NCBI GenBank assembly: GCA_030537315.1
Contig: JAUNNZ010000014.1
Coordinates: 1-49,679, forward strand
Length of the DNA stretch: 49,679 nucleotides
DNA from: Bacteroidia bacterium
Lineage (GTDB): Bacteria; Bacteroidota; Bacteroidia; Bacteroidales; UBA932
Reading direction: 5' to 3'
Shown: positions 32,134 to 41,194 of the stretch, piece by piece
Numbering within the stretch: the stretch's first letter is position 1
Layout of the letters: each line of letters starts with the position of its first letter
Made by a program: the position numbers and the translations under genes
The notes under the pieces: generated by a model
What the model saw: the letters and a program-made list of their open reading frames with translations, nothing else
Databases searched by the model: none
What the model was told of the DNA's origin: nothing

Positions 32134-33255
32134 TTGAGAATAGCCGTTCTATCATGCTTTTACCCGTTCAGGGGAGGAATTGCTCAGTTTAACGCCAACC
32201 TTTTCAATGAACTGAGCGCCTCGCACGATGTGAAGGCATTCAACTTCAAAAGACAATATCCCGGTCTTCTTTTCCCGGGAAAAACGCAATACGTTACAAA
32301 GGACGACAAGGCCGTGTCCGTAGAGTCAACCCCTCTGCTGGACACGGTCAGTCCGTTTAACTGGATACGGGCAGCCAGGACAATACGGCAGTGGAAGCCG
32401 GACGTGCTGATCCTCCGTTACTGGATGTCCTATTTTGCGCCGTCATTCGGATACATCGCACGCCACGTGGGCAAGGATTGCAAGGTCGTGGCCATACTCG
32501 ACAACGTTACGCCGCACGAAGAACATTTCTTCGACAACGCATTGACGAAATATTTCATCAACGGGATACACTCCTGCGTGACTCTCTGTGATGAAGTCGC
32601 GGGAGACCTTGCAAGGTTCCGTGCGGACATCCCGCACATCACTCTGCCCCACCCCGTTTACAACCACTTCGGGGAAAGGATCGGCAGGGAGCAGGCCGAA
32701 AAGTCACTCGGTCTCGAATCCGGCAAGAAGAACATCCTTTTCTTCGGCCTCATCCGCGAATACAAGGGACTCGACATCCTGCTGCGCGCTTTCAACAACC
32801 TGGATGACAGTTATCAGCTCATTGTCGCAGGCGAGCCGTACGGTCCTTTCGACAAGTACAGTCAGATAATCGACGCCAACCGCAACAAGGATCGCATCCA
32901 TCTGTTCTTGAATTACATCCCGGACAATGAAGTCAAGCGGTATTTCTCCGCGGCTGACGTTGCGGTGCTCCCATACAGGGGCGCGACACAGAGCGGCATC
33001 AGCAACATAGCGAATCATTTCGAGCTGCCTATGATCGTCACCGACGTGGGCGGGCTCAAGGAGACAATAGGCGACCGCGGCACCGGACTTGTCTGTGATG
33101 CCTGCGAACCGGCCTGCGTGGCAGAGGCGGTCAAAGGATATTTCGCCGACCCGCAGAAGCGCGACGGCTACGTCGCCTGCATTAGGAAAGAAAATGAAAA
33201 CCTGAGTTGGAGCAGTTTCGCTGAAAATCTGGTCAACTTTATAGAAAATAATTAA
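32134..33255 (+). CDS. GT4-family glycosyltransferase (TTG start)
   Basis: A 373-residue GT-B fold enzyme. N-terminal RIAVLSCFYPFRGGIAQFNA; C-terminal donor domain with ILFFGLIREYKGLDILLRAF and ADVAVLPYRGATQSGISNIA, where the nucleotide-sugar-binding acid is usually found. The start is TTG at 32134, 3 nt after the upstream stop; no ATG is near. It probably adds a sugar to a surface or lipid-linked glycan; donor and acceptor unknown. Confidence 0.88.
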   Translation: MRIAVLSCFYPFRGGIAQFNANLFNELSASHDVKAFNFKRQYPGLLFPGKTQYVTKDDKAVSVESTPLLDTVSPFNWIRAARTIRQWKPDVLILRYWMSYFAPSFGYIARHVGKDCKVVAILDNVTPHEEHFFDNALTKYFINGIHSCVTLCDEVAGDLARFRADIPHITLPHPVYNHFGERIGREQAEKSLGLESGKKNILFFGLIREYKGLDILLRAFNNLDDSYQLIVAGEPYGPFDKYSQIIDANRNKDRIHLFLNYIPDNEVKRYFSAADVAVLPYRGATQSGISNIANHFELPMIVTDVGGLKETIGDRGTGLVCDACEPACVAEAVKGYFADPQKRDGYVACIRKENENLSWSSFAENLVNFIENN

Positions 33256-33257
33256 AA

Positions 33258-34487
33258 GTGAAGAAGTTAGCAGTAATCCTATCCATTCTGTTGATGAGTT
33301 GTGCAAACGCATCAGCCCAGTGGTATGTCATTTCCGGCCTTCACAGGACAGGAGACAAGGTGACATCAGCGGCCGATGGGAACACCATCCAGAATGGCAA
33401 CGACAATCCGTCAGTCGCAACCGATGCCGGAGACGGCAATGACAAGGAAGAGATAACAACCGACACCCCATTCGTCCTGGATATGCCGGACGTACTTCAG
33501 GTCGGCCTTGTTCTCCCTTTCCAGATCAGCACGAAGGCCAACTCGAATTTCCTTGAGATGTACAGCGGAGCCCTTATGGCCGTCAAGGATTTCGGTGCCA
33601 CCGGGAAAAGGGTGGAAGTATCCGTTCTGGACGAAAGCGAACCAGTCACGCCTGTCACGACCGCGTTCCTTGAAGACAATCATCTCGTCATCGGTCCCGT
33701 AAACATCGAGGACATCCAGACTGCGCTGGAGATCTGTCCGTCAGACAGATTCATCATCTCCCCTCTGGATCCGAAGGCTGCATCTCTTGTCGAAGGCGAC
33801 AAGGTAATCCAGGCCCCGTCGTATTGGACGCGCCAGGCTGACGAAATCATCGGATGGATCAGTTCGGACACTTCCTGGCAGGACGAAATCGTGCTCATAC
33901 GCGACACCTCGGGCACAGATGCCGAGCAGGCCGCATACCTTGTCTCCAGACTCGTGGCTTCCGGAAAGAAATTCAAGACCGTCGGCAGCGTTCAGGACTA
34001 CGTTCCCGTTCAGAACGGCGTTTCACGCTTCCTGATCGCATCCGGCCGCGATTCCTTCATCAACACCACAGTCCGCGCCTTAGGCATACTCGCCACCAAG
34101 TACAGCAACATCACGCTGTATGGCACATCAAAGGTACGCAACTCTTCCGGCGTTGATCCGGAGCATCTCTACAATCTCGAGCTGCACTATACCACAAGCT
34201 ATTTCATTGACTACGAGAACCCGGAGGTCAAGGACTTCATCTACGCATACCGCGCGCTCTACAAGCAGGAACCCGGACAGTTCGCCTTCCAGGGATATGA
34301 CCTTACGCACTATTTCCTCAACGTCCTCTCAAAATATGGCGTCGAGTGGTACAAAAAACTCCCGGACTATTCCGAGAGAGGTCTGCAAAGCGATTTCAGG
34401 TTTGAAGAATCAGAAGCAGTCGGCAACATCAACACTGCCGTCCGCAGGGTGCTTCTCGGCAAAGACCTGTCAGCAGTTATCCAATAG
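33258..34487 (+). CDS. Periplasmic-binding-fold protein, LpoA/ABC substrate-binding-like
   Basis: A 409-residue protein starting with GTG. The signal ILSILLMSCANASAQ could end as a lipobox (Cys 15) or by signal peptidase I. The mature part has a type I periplasmic-binding fold (VGLVLPFQ near 75, LVIGPVNIED, FIYAYRALYKQEPGQFAFQGY near the end). Bacteroidetes relatives often carry LysM repeats before this fold; none is seen here. It may bind a ligand or a cell-wall synthase rather than act in import, as no ABC genes are near. Its end overlaps recN by 18 nt. Confidence 0.75.
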   Translation: MKKLAVILSILLMSCANASAQWYVISGLHRTGDKVTSAADGNTIQNGNDNPSVATDAGDGNDKEEITTDTPFVLDMPDVLQVGLVLPFQISTKANSNFLEMYSGALMAVKDFGATGKRVEVSVLDESEPVTPVTTAFLEDNHLVIGPVNIEDIQTALEICPSDRFIISPLDPKAASLVEGDKVIQAPSYWTRQADEIIGWISSDTSWQDEIVLIRDTSGTDAEQAAYLVSRLVASGKKFKTVGSVQDYVPVQNGVSRFLIASGRDSFINTTVRALGILATKYSNITLYGTSKVRNSSGVDPEHLYNLELHYTTSYFIDYENPEVKDFIYAYRALYKQEPGQFAFQGYDLTHYFLNVLSKYGVEWYKKLPDYSERGLQSDFRFEESEAVGNINTAVRRVLLGKDLSAVIQ

Positions 34488-36137
34488 CGACTTCGCGTTC
34501 GCGACAGCCGCATCAGTGATGGTAGCCCCGCTCAAAAGGCGGGCTATCTCTTTTATGCGCCGCTCACCTTCCACCTTGCATATGGACGAGCGCGCGACGC
34601 CCGAAGCGTCAATGTCCTTGGCAACAACATAGTGGGCGCTGCCTTTTGCCGCGACCTGAGGAAGGTGCGTGATTGAGAACACCTGCATATCCTCACCCAT
34701 ACGGCATATCATACGGCCCATCTTGTCGGCTACGCTGCCGCTGACGCCCGTATCGATTTCATCGAAAATAAGTGTCGGCATTCCGACATACTTCGCCATC
34801 ATCGCCTTCAGGCAAAGCATTATGCGGGATATCTCTCCGCCGGACGCACATTTCGAAACGTCCTGGAGATTCGCCCCTGTCGCAGAGAACAGGAAGGAAA
34901 CACCATCCTTTCCATATGCGCCGGATGCGCAGGGCTGAATGCTGACAGAGAAAGCCGAGCGGTCTAGCTCCAGAAAACGCAAGTCGTCAAGAATCGCCTT
35001 CGCAAAGCCATCGGCAGACGCCTCTCTCCTGGCATGAAGTTCATCGCAAATCCTGTCATACACGCTCTCCGCCGACTTCAGTTCCTTTTCAAGGTCTTCT
35101 ATGCGCTCTGCAAGCGTGTCACTGTCGCAGACTGCGTCGGCAAAGCCGTCACGGACGGCGATCAATTCTTCTATAGTCCCGCAGCCGTGCTTCTTCATCA
35201 AAGTGTAAAGCAGTGACAGGCGGTTGTCTATTTCCTCAAGATGTTCCGGAGACAGATCGATTTTCCTGTCAAGGGATTCAACCTCAGAACTGATATCCTC
35301 CAGCTCGATGCGGGAAGACTCCAGGCGACCGGCCAGATCCGAAGCTGCAGGAAAATATTTGGCAAGCCGTTCAAGCTGACGCTGCGCCTCACGCAGACCG
35401 GCCGCGATTCCTGTCCTCTCTTCCGATGAAGGGTCGAACAGATCGGAGACTGCAGCCAGCGATTCCTTTATCTGCTCCGCGCCGGCAAGACTCTTCTGCT
35501 CCGCTTCCAGTTCTTCCAGTTCTCCAGCCTTGAGACTTGCGGCATCAAGCTGCTTGAACTGGGCTGAGACGTAGTCGCTCTCCGCATTCGCCTTCTGAAG
35601 CTTTTCCTTCAGGCTTGCAAGCTGAGAGCGGACGCTCTGCAGGTTCTGCCATTCTGCGCGGCATTCCGTTACAAGCCCGGCATTCCCCGCATAATGGTCA
35701 AGGACCGACAATTGAAAAGCGTGGTCTGTGAGAAGCAGACTCTTGTGCTGCGAATGGACATCGACCAGAAAAGCCGACAGTTCCGCAAGCAGCTGCACCG
35801 TGACAGGGCAGTCGTTGACGAAACAGCGGGAACGTCCGGACCTGTTGACGACACGGCGGATAATCAGGTGGCCGTCATCCCATTCGGCACCGTTCTCATC
35901 CAGCAGGGATCTGACCCTCTCGTCAGCGCCGTCAAACTCGGCCTCAACCACACAGTTGTCCCTGCCGTCCGAAATCATGGATGCATCCGCCTTCGCGCCC
36001 GCAACAAGCGACAGCGCTCCGAGGAGGATGGACTTTCCGGCTCCGGTCTGTCCCGTAATAATGACCAGACCCTCTGGAAAAGAGATATCCAGAGAGTCTA
36101 TCAGTATATAATTCTCAATATGAAGGGAGCCAAGCAC
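34470..36137 (-). CDS. recN: DNA repair protein RecN
   Basis: A 555-residue SMC-like ATPase. Walker A GQTGAGKSILLGAL near residue 30; a central coiled-coil region (about 150-360); signature CASGGEISRIMLCLK and Walker B PTLIFDEIDTGVSG near 445-470. It works in double-strand break repair with RecA. It lies 4 nt after rpoZ. In many Bacteroidetes coaBC and a DUF4835 gene stand between them; here they are absent. Confidence 0.96.
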   Translation of the reverse strand: MLGSLHIENYILIDSLDISFPEGLVIITGQTGAGKSILLGALSLVAGAKADASMISDGRDNCVVEAEFDGADERVRSLLDENGAEWDDGHLIIRRVVNRSGRSRCFVNDCPVTVQLLAELSAFLVDVHSQHKSLLLTDHAFQLSVLDHYAGNAGLVTECRAEWQNLQSVRSQLASLKEKLQKANAESDYVSAQFKQLDAASLKAGELEELEAEQKSLAGAEQIKESLAAVSDLFDPSSEERTGIAAGLREAQRQLERLAKYFPAASDLAGRLESSRIELEDISSEVESLDRKIDLSPEHLEEIDNRLSLLYTLMKKHGCGTIEELIAVRDGFADAVCDSDTLAERIEDLEKELKSAESVYDRICDELHARREASADGFAKAILDDLRFLELDRSAFSVSIQPCASGAYGKDGVSFLFSATGANLQDVSKCASGGEISRIMLCLKAMMAKYVGMPTLIFDEIDTGVSGSVADKMGRMICRMGEDMQVFSITHLPQVAAKGSAHYVVAKDIDASGVARSSICKVEGERRIKEIARLLSGATITDAAVANAKSLLDNC

Positions 36138-36141
36138 GAGC

Positions 36142-36453
36142 TTAGTCTTCCTGTGCCACGCGGTAGTACAATTCGCCTTCTTCGAACTCTGAAATGGCTA
36201 CAAGGTCCGGCTTAGGCTGACGCTCATAGTACTTTGAGATCTCGATCTGCTCTTTGTTCTCAAAGACTTCGTCCATTGTGTCGCGCTCGCCGCGGAAGTC
36301 CTCGAGTTTCTTTGCGAGTTCCTTTTTTTCTGCAAGTGCGATCTGGTTTGCTCTCTTGGAGAGGATGACTACAGTTTCATAAATGTTGCCCGTAGGCTCG
36401 GCGAGATACTTGATATCTCGCGTGACAGTGTTTGTCGGTACTTTCTTTTCCAT
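36142..36453 (-). CDS. rpoZ: RNA polymerase omega/Rpb6-type subunit
   Basis: A 103-residue protein matching the Bacteroidetes RNA polymerase Rpb6 family: TRDIKYLAEPTGNIYETVVI, then ILSKRANQIALAEKKELAKK, which corresponds to the omega helix. It stabilises the beta' subunit. It follows bamD by 36 nt, a known Bacteroidetes arrangement, which supports the call. Confidence 0.9.
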   Translation of the reverse strand: MEKKVPTNTVTRDIKYLAEPTGNIYETVVILSKRANQIALAEKKELAKKLEDFRGERDTMDEVFENKEQIEISKYYERQPKPDLVAISEFEEGELYYRVAQED

Positions 36454-36489
36454 ATCAAATGTACGAAACGGAGTGTTCCGAAAGTTTCA

Positions 36490-37278
36490 TTATTTTCCTT
36501 TCAGCTTGTTATAAAGATTGTCAAGCTCTTTCCTGTAAGGTGATTCAGGATATTCCCCGATGAAATTCAGATAGTCGTCCTCAAATATGAGATAGCGCTC
36601 TTTCTGCTTGTCTTTCATACTGTTCAAGGCATACTTGTATGACGACATCGCCGAGTAATAGAGGATGTCTTCACGATAGACGTTATCGGCGTCTTCCTTC
36701 AGGATATTCTTGAAAGCGACCCTGGACGCCTTGTAATCCTCCATCTTGTAATAGAGCTTGGCGTTTTCGTAGGCCTTTCTGTCAAGTCTCTCATTCAGGT
36801 CCCTGATCATATTGCGGCAGATATCGGCATTGGCGCCCCTTGGATTGTCGCGCAGGTATTCCGAAATCGCCTGGATGGCAGTGTATGTAGGGGTCTGGTC
36901 AAGCTCATAGCGAAGCGTTGACCTGTAGAGACAGTCCACGTGCAGGAAGGAGGCGGACTCCACGAACGGGCTGCGGGGGAATGCGGAGATGAAATCCGCG
37001 AAATTGGTTTCCGCAGTCTGGAAATCCTCGATGCTATAATTGCAGAGCCCCCAGTAATAACGGACGGTGTCATCCCTGGATGTGCCTGAAGTCAATACTG
37101 AAAGGTTCTCGAAAAGAGCCGCCGCCTTTGAATACTTTCCCTTGTTGAAGTAATCGAATGCAGCCTTGTACTTTGCCTCTGTGTCATTTCCGGCAAGAAG
37201 GAGGTCATACTCGGTCTTGCAGGAATTGAATGCAGCGAGTGCAAGAATCAAAACTGCGAATAATCTGATCTTTTTCAT
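36490..37278 (-). CDS. bamD: Outer-membrane protein assembly factor BamD
   Basis: A 262-residue lipoprotein (lipobox AAFNSCKTEY, Cys 20) built from tetratricopeptide repeats: YKAAFDYFNKGKYSKAAALF and RYYWGLCNYSIEDFQTAETN. BamD binds BamA and outer-membrane protein substrates. Its start overlaps the trxB stop by 4 nt. Confidence 0.93.
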   Translation of the reverse strand: MKKIRLFAVLILALAAFNSCKTEYDLLLAGNDTEAKYKAAFDYFNKGKYSKAAALFENLSVLTSGTSRDDTVRYYWGLCNYSIEDFQTAETNFADFISAFPRSPFVESASFLHVDCLYRSTLRYELDQTPTYTAIQAISEYLRDNPRGANADICRNMIRDLNERLDRKAYENAKLYYKMEDYKASRVAFKNILKEDADNVYREDILYYSAMSSYKYALNSMKDKQKERYLIFEDDYLNFIGEYPESPYRKELDNLYNKLKGK

Positions 37279-38201
37279 TTTTTCAAATATTTTTCCGCAT
37301 CAAGCGCAGCCCTGCAGCCGGAAGCGGCAGCATTGATGGCCTGACGATAATGTGGATCCTGTACGTCGCCTGCGGCGAACACACCCTCAACGTTGGTCCT
37401 GCTGTCACGGCCGTTGGTTACGATATAGCCGTTCTCGTCGGTATCTATCCACCTGGCGAAGAGGTCGGACTGAGGTTGATGACCGATGGCCACGAAGAAT
37501 CCGTCGACTGCTATATCAAAAATCCCGCCATCTTTTCTGATAAGGCTGACGCCGGTCACTCCATTTGCATCTCCAAGCACTTCCCTGGTGTTGCAGTTCC
37601 AGAGAATTTCAATGTTTTCGGTATTGCGGACGCGCTGCTGCATGGCCTCGGAAGCACGGAGAACGTCGCGGCGGACAATCATATAGACCTTGCGGCAAAG
37701 CCCGGCAAGGTATGTAGCCTCTTCGCAGGCGGTGTCTCCGCCGCCTACAACAGCTACGTCTTTCTTCCTGTAGAAGAAGCCGTCGCAGGTCGCACACGCC
37801 GAAACGCCCATCCCTTTGAACTTCTGCTCTGACGGCAGTCCGAGGTAGCGGGCCGTCGCTCCCGTGGCAATGATCACTGCGTCGGCCGATACCTGCTTTT
37901 CACCGTCAATCGTGAAAAGGAAAGGCCTGGTGCCGAGGTCAACTGACGTAACCACGCCTCTGCGGATGTCGGCGCCAAGCTTCACGGCCTGTTCACGCAT
38001 CCCGCTCATAAGCTGGTTTGCATCGACTCCGCCAGGAAAACCCGGGAAGTTCTCGATGACGGTCGTTGTGGTAAGCTGGCCGCCAGGCTCGTTGCCCTCA
38101 TAGAGGACAGGCTCCAGCGCGGCTCTGGATGCATATATGGCAGCGGTGTAACCTGCAGGACCGCCACCGATGATAAGGCATTTTACGTGTTGATTTTCCA
38201 T
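37275..38201 (-). CDS. trxB: Thioredoxin reductase
   Basis: A 308-residue FAD/NADPH flavoprotein. N-terminal GGGPAGYTAAIYASRA (FAD), redox pair CATCDG near residue 136, VVGGGDTACEEA (NADPH) and C-terminal GVFAAGDVQDPHYRQA. It keeps thioredoxin reduced. First gene of trxB-bamD-rpoZ-recN; the -7 box is 7 nt before the ATG. Confidence 0.97.
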   Translation of the reverse strand: MENQHVKCLIIGGGPAGYTAAIYASRAALEPVLYEGNEPGGQLTTTTVIENFPGFPGGVDANQLMSGMREQAVKLGADIRRGVVTSVDLGTRPFLFTIDGEKQVSADAVIIATGATARYLGLPSEQKFKGMGVSACATCDGFFYRKKDVAVVGGGDTACEEATYLAGLCRKVYMIVRRDVLRASEAMQQRVRNTENIEILWNCNTREVLGDANGVTGVSLIRKDGGIFDIAVDGFFVAIGHQPQSDLFARWIDTDENGYIVTNGRDSRTNVEGVFAAGDVQDPHYRQAINAAASGCRAALDAEKYLKK

Positions 38202-38208
38202 AAGCTTA

Positions 38209-38216
38209 CAAATATA
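38209..38216 (-). promoter_or_regulatory. -7 box of trxB
   Basis: The minus strand reads TATATTTG, 7 nt before the ATG. Confidence 0.7.
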
Positions 38217-38238
38217 GTAATTTTTATGAATTGCTTAT

Positions 38239-38269
38239 TTTGAATTATTAAAAATTAAAACTAGATTTG
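38239..38269 (+). promoter_or_regulatory. Promoter of the Fur-family gene
   Basis: TTTG (38239-38242), 19 nt, TAGATTTG (38262-38269): full consensus. It makes the ATG at 38308 a better start than the one at 38278, which would have almost no leader. Confidence 0.8.
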
Positions 38270-38307
38270 CCGGAAGTATGAGAAACAAGGCTAAAAAATA
38301 CACGGAC

Positions 38308-38736
38308 ATGGAGAAATTCAGGAAGATCCTGAAGGAAGAGGGACTTAAGGCCACACCACAGCGCATTGCCGTTCACGAGGCGATGATGGCCCTCACGCAC
38401 GCCAGCGCGGACTCCATAGCCGAGTACCTGGCAGAGCACAGCTCCACGGAAATAACCGTGGCATCCGTTTACAATATCCTGGAGCAGCTTACGGCTTTGA
38501 AAATCTACACTTTCAGGCTGAGTGCCAACAACAAGAAATACTACGACATCGGGGCCTTCGACCACGTGCACCTGTACGATTCCAAATCACACGAATACAA
38601 GGACATCCTTGACGAAGAGGTGATACGCCTCGTGGAATCTCATTTCAAGGGAAAGAAGTTCAGGGGATACAAGATCGACTCCATTGACATCCAGCTCGTA
38701 GCCCATCCCACAAGAAGGTCAAAGAGCAAGAGCTAG
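38308..38736 (+). CDS. Fur/PerR-family metalloregulator
   Basis: A 142-residue protein from ATG 38308. Winged-helix part: LKATPQRIAVHEAMM and SVYNILEQLTALKIY; dimerisation/metal part: FDHVHLYDSKSHEY and DIQLVAHPTRR. Both CxxC pairs that hold structural zinc in many Fur proteins are absent; His/Asp residues for a regulatory metal remain. Fur, PerR or another subgroup cannot be decided. It is divergent from trxB, hinting at redox or metal stress control (inference). The last base pairs CTAG are shared with the rpoN stop. Confidence 0.88.
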   Translation: MEKFRKILKEEGLKATPQRIAVHEAMMALTHASADSIAEYLAEHSSTEITVASVYNILEQLTALKIYTFRLSANNKKYYDIGAFDHVHLYDSKSHEYKDILDEEVIRLVESHFKGKKFRGYKIDSIDIQLVAHPTRRSKSKS

Positions 38737-40136
38737 AGCTCCTTGCGCCAGCGCGCCAGAGGGATGTTCAGCTGACTGCGATATTTCGCTATCGTTCGGC
38801 GGGCCACCTTGTAACCGCGCTTTTCCATTTCGACCACAAGCTGCTCATCGGTGAGCGGCTTCTTTTTGTTTTCACCGTCCACGCACTCCTTGAGCGCCTT
38901 CTTGAGCTCACGCGTTGACACTTCCTCACCCTCGCTGTTCTCCATTCCTTCAGAGAAGAAATACTTGAGAGGGTAGATGCCGAAATGGGTTTCTATATAT
39001 TTGCTGTTGACCACACGGGAGATGGTCGAGATGTCGAACCCTGTGATTTCAGCGATGTCTTTCAACACCATGGGGCGGAGGTTGACCTCATCGCCGTCGA
39101 CAAAATAGTCGTGCTGATAGTCCAGAATGGCCTGCATAGTCTTCTGCAGAGTATTCTGCCTCTGCTTCAACGCCTCTATGAACCACTTGGCGGAATCCAG
39201 TTTCTGCCGGATGAAAGTTGCCGCCTCCTTCTGCTCCCGCTCTGAAGACCCCTTTGATTCAAGCAGGATTTCAGCATATTTCTTGTTCACGTGGAGTTCC
39301 GGAACGCTGAAACGGGGCATGGTGAAACTCAGTTCGCCGTCAGCTTCTTCAAGGATAAAGTCAGGGACGACCTGCTGCGCGTGATCGTCATAGGAATCGT
39401 CCACCTGCCCGCCAGGAGCCGGATTCAATTTGACGATGCGTCCCATAGCCGCTTTCAAACGGGCCTCATCAAGTCCGAGGCGCGACATTATCTTCTGGAA
39501 GTGCTTGTTCGAGAATTCGGAGAATTCCTTGTCGATGATTTCGATGGCATCACTGACTTCCCTGCATTCCTTCATGTTCCGCAGTTGGATGAGGAGGCAT
39601 TCGCGGAGGTCGCGCGCGCCGACACCTGCCGGCTCGAAGTCCTGCACCACCTTCAGCATTCGCTCTACTTCCTCCGTATCCGTCACGATGCCCGCGCGAA
39701 AGGCTATGTCGTCAACCAGCGATTCAAGGTCACGGCGGAGATAGCCGTCTTCATCCAGCGAACCTATGATGAAAGCGGCCACGTCGTGTTCCTGCTGACT
39801 GAGGGAGCGGAAGCCGAGCTGCTGCATCAGGCTTTGCGAAAAACTCTGCTTTACTGAAAAGGTGTTGTATTCGGGACGCGGGTCCTTGCCCCAGTTGTTG
39901 ACTTTCAGCTTGTACGGGGCGATGTCATCATTCTCCTTGAGTTCCTCTATGGAGATGTCCTTGTACTCTTCATCCTTCTCCGGGGCTGTAGATTCATCGA
40001 GAACGGGATTTTCCTCCAGCTCAGCGCGTATTCTCTGCTCCAGGTCCTGAATCGGCAGCTCGATGAGCTTGATTGTCTGGATCTGCAGCGGCGATAACTT
40101 CTGTGTCTGTTTGAGTTCTAATCCCTGCTTGAGCAT
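38733..40136 (-). CDS. rpoN: RNA polymerase sigma-54 factor
   Basis: A 467-residue sigma-54. N-terminal activator-binding region LKQTQKLSPLQIQTIKLIEL, core-binding middle, and C-terminal RpoN box (ARRTIAKYRSQLNIP). It directs RNA polymerase to -24/-12 promoters with enhancer ATPases; none of these is in the window. Start overlaps the SPOR gene stop by 1 nt. Confidence 0.96.
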   Translation of the reverse strand: MLKQGLELKQTQKLSPLQIQTIKLIELPIQDLEQRIRAELEENPVLDESTAPEKDEEYKDISIEELKENDDIAPYKLKVNNWGKDPRPEYNTFSVKQSFSQSLMQQLGFRSLSQQEHDVAAFIIGSLDEDGYLRRDLESLVDDIAFRAGIVTDTEEVERMLKVVQDFEPAGVGARDLRECLLIQLRNMKECREVSDAIEIIDKEFSEFSNKHFQKIMSRLGLDEARLKAAMGRIVKLNPAPGGQVDDSYDDHAQQVVPDFILEEADGELSFTMPRFSVPELHVNKKYAEILLESKGSSEREQKEAATFIRQKLDSAKWFIEALKQRQNTLQKTMQAILDYQHDYFVDGDEVNLRPMVLKDIAEITGFDISTISRVVNSKYIETHFGIYPLKYFFSEGMENSEGEEVSTRELKKALKECVDGENKKKPLTDEQLVVEMEKRGYKVARRTIAKYRSQLNIPLARWRKEL

Positions 40137-40675
40137 TATTCCTCGATCAAAGGTGCGGCAACGGTCGTCGTGTCAACAGCGACGGTGTTGACCCTGCCGA
40201 TTGCCGGATATTTGAATTTGTCCCGCATAACGGAGGCTGCCGGAAAACTGCTCTTGATAGCACGGGCGAAGTTTTCGGCCTCAAGCCTCGTGCGGAAATT
40301 GCCAGCCACGACCCTGAAGTTCGGGCTGCTGTAAATTCGATAAGCCGGAACGTCCGGATACAGTTTCTTGAATGAGTCAAGGACATGTGCGGACTGTGAG
40401 CGCGCAGATTGCGAACTGCCGACATAAAGTCTGACACGATATCCGTTGAACTGCCTGTGCCCGTTGCTGACAATCTGATTGTCAAGAGCGGAGCTGATCT
40501 CAACGGACTGGTTCAGCCTGACGTTGGACGGCATCACCTCATATATGGTCTTGTTGACCAGAAGCGAGTCCGTCTGCAGCATCGTTTCGTCCATCAAGGT
40601 CTCTTCCACGTTCTGGGCACGCAGACCAAAGCCGGCCAGAAGAGCCAGGACAGTTATGAGGATGACCTTTTTCAT
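40136..40675 (-). CDS. Exported SPOR-domain protein
   Basis: A 179-residue protein. Signal peptide MKKVILITVLALLAGFGLRA; C-terminal SPOR domain from about 78 to 155 (GYRVRLYVGSSQSARSQSA, then FRVVAGNFRTRLEAENFARA). SPOR domains bind glycan strands without stem peptides at division sites. It overlaps the LEA-type gene by 4 nt and rpoN by 1 nt. Confidence 0.86.
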   Translation of the reverse strand: MKKVILITVLALLAGFGLRAQNVEETLMDETMLQTDSLLVNKTIYEVMPSNVRLNQSVEISSALDNQIVSNGHRQFNGYRVRLYVGSSQSARSQSAHVLDSFKKLYPDVPAYRIYSSPNFRVVAGNFRTRLEAENFARAIKSSFPAASVMRDKFKYPAIGRVNTVAVDTTTVAAPLIEE

Positions 40676-41148
40676 TCGTCTTTCTTCATATAATCCGAAA
40701 TGCGGATATCCTTCAATTCAAGTTTCTTGCCAACTCCGCCGCGAAGCGCCAGCTTTCCATTGACATCCACTGTGAGCTTGTCCCATGCAAGCGACGTGCC
40801 ATTTATCAGATTGAGCAGCTGGAACGGGTTGAATCCCTCTGCAATCGTGCCGCGGACAGGGATTGTGTACACCTTGTCACAATTTCCCGACACGATGAGC
40901 TGGTCAGCGGTCAGATACAGACAAGGCTCGCCGTCCATTTTAAGCGTACCTATGACATCGGTTGCCTCAAAGGCGACCAGAGGGTTATTGATGCCCAGCC
41001 TGATGGTGGCATCAAGCTCAGAAGTGCCGCTCGGGGTAATCGACACGATCTCGAAGGAACTGACTCCGAGTTCTTTCACCTTATTGCAACCCTGAATCGC
41101 CAGGAGTGCCGCCAAGGCGCAGACGAATAATAGTACTTGCTTTTTCAT
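40672..41148 (-). CDS. LEA type 2-like lipoprotein
   Basis: A 158-residue protein with lipobox LAIQGCNKV (Cys 21). The mature part has the water-stress/LEA type 2 beta-sandwich pattern: SSFEIVSITPSGTSELDATI, LGINNPLVAFEATDVIGTLK and TIPVRGTIAEGF. Family members in Bacteroidetes are envelope lipoproteins of unknown role. First gene of LEA-SPOR-rpoN; the -7 box is 8 nt before the ATG. Confidence 0.83.
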   Translation of the reverse strand: MKKQVLLFVCALAALLAIQGCNKVKELGVSSFEIVSITPSGTSELDATIRLGINNPLVAFEATDVIGTLKMDGEPCLYLTADQLIVSGNCDKVYTIPVRGTIAEGFNPFQLLNLINGTSLAWDKLTVDVNGKLALRGGVGKKLELKDIRISDYMKKDE

Positions 41149-41156
41149 ACAATTTA

Positions 41157-41164
41157 CAAAGATA
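41157..41164 (-). promoter_or_regulatory. -7 box of the LEA-SPOR-rpoN operon
   Basis: The minus strand reads TATCTTTG; 13 nt from the divergent miaB -7 box. Confidence 0.7.
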
Positions 41165-41177
41165 AAAAAAAACTCTC

Positions 41178-41185
41178 TATCTTTG
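41178..41185 (+). promoter_or_regulatory. -7 box of miaB
   Basis: TATCTTTG, 9 nt before the ATG at 41195. Confidence 0.7.
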
Positions 41186-41194
41186 TCTCATTAT

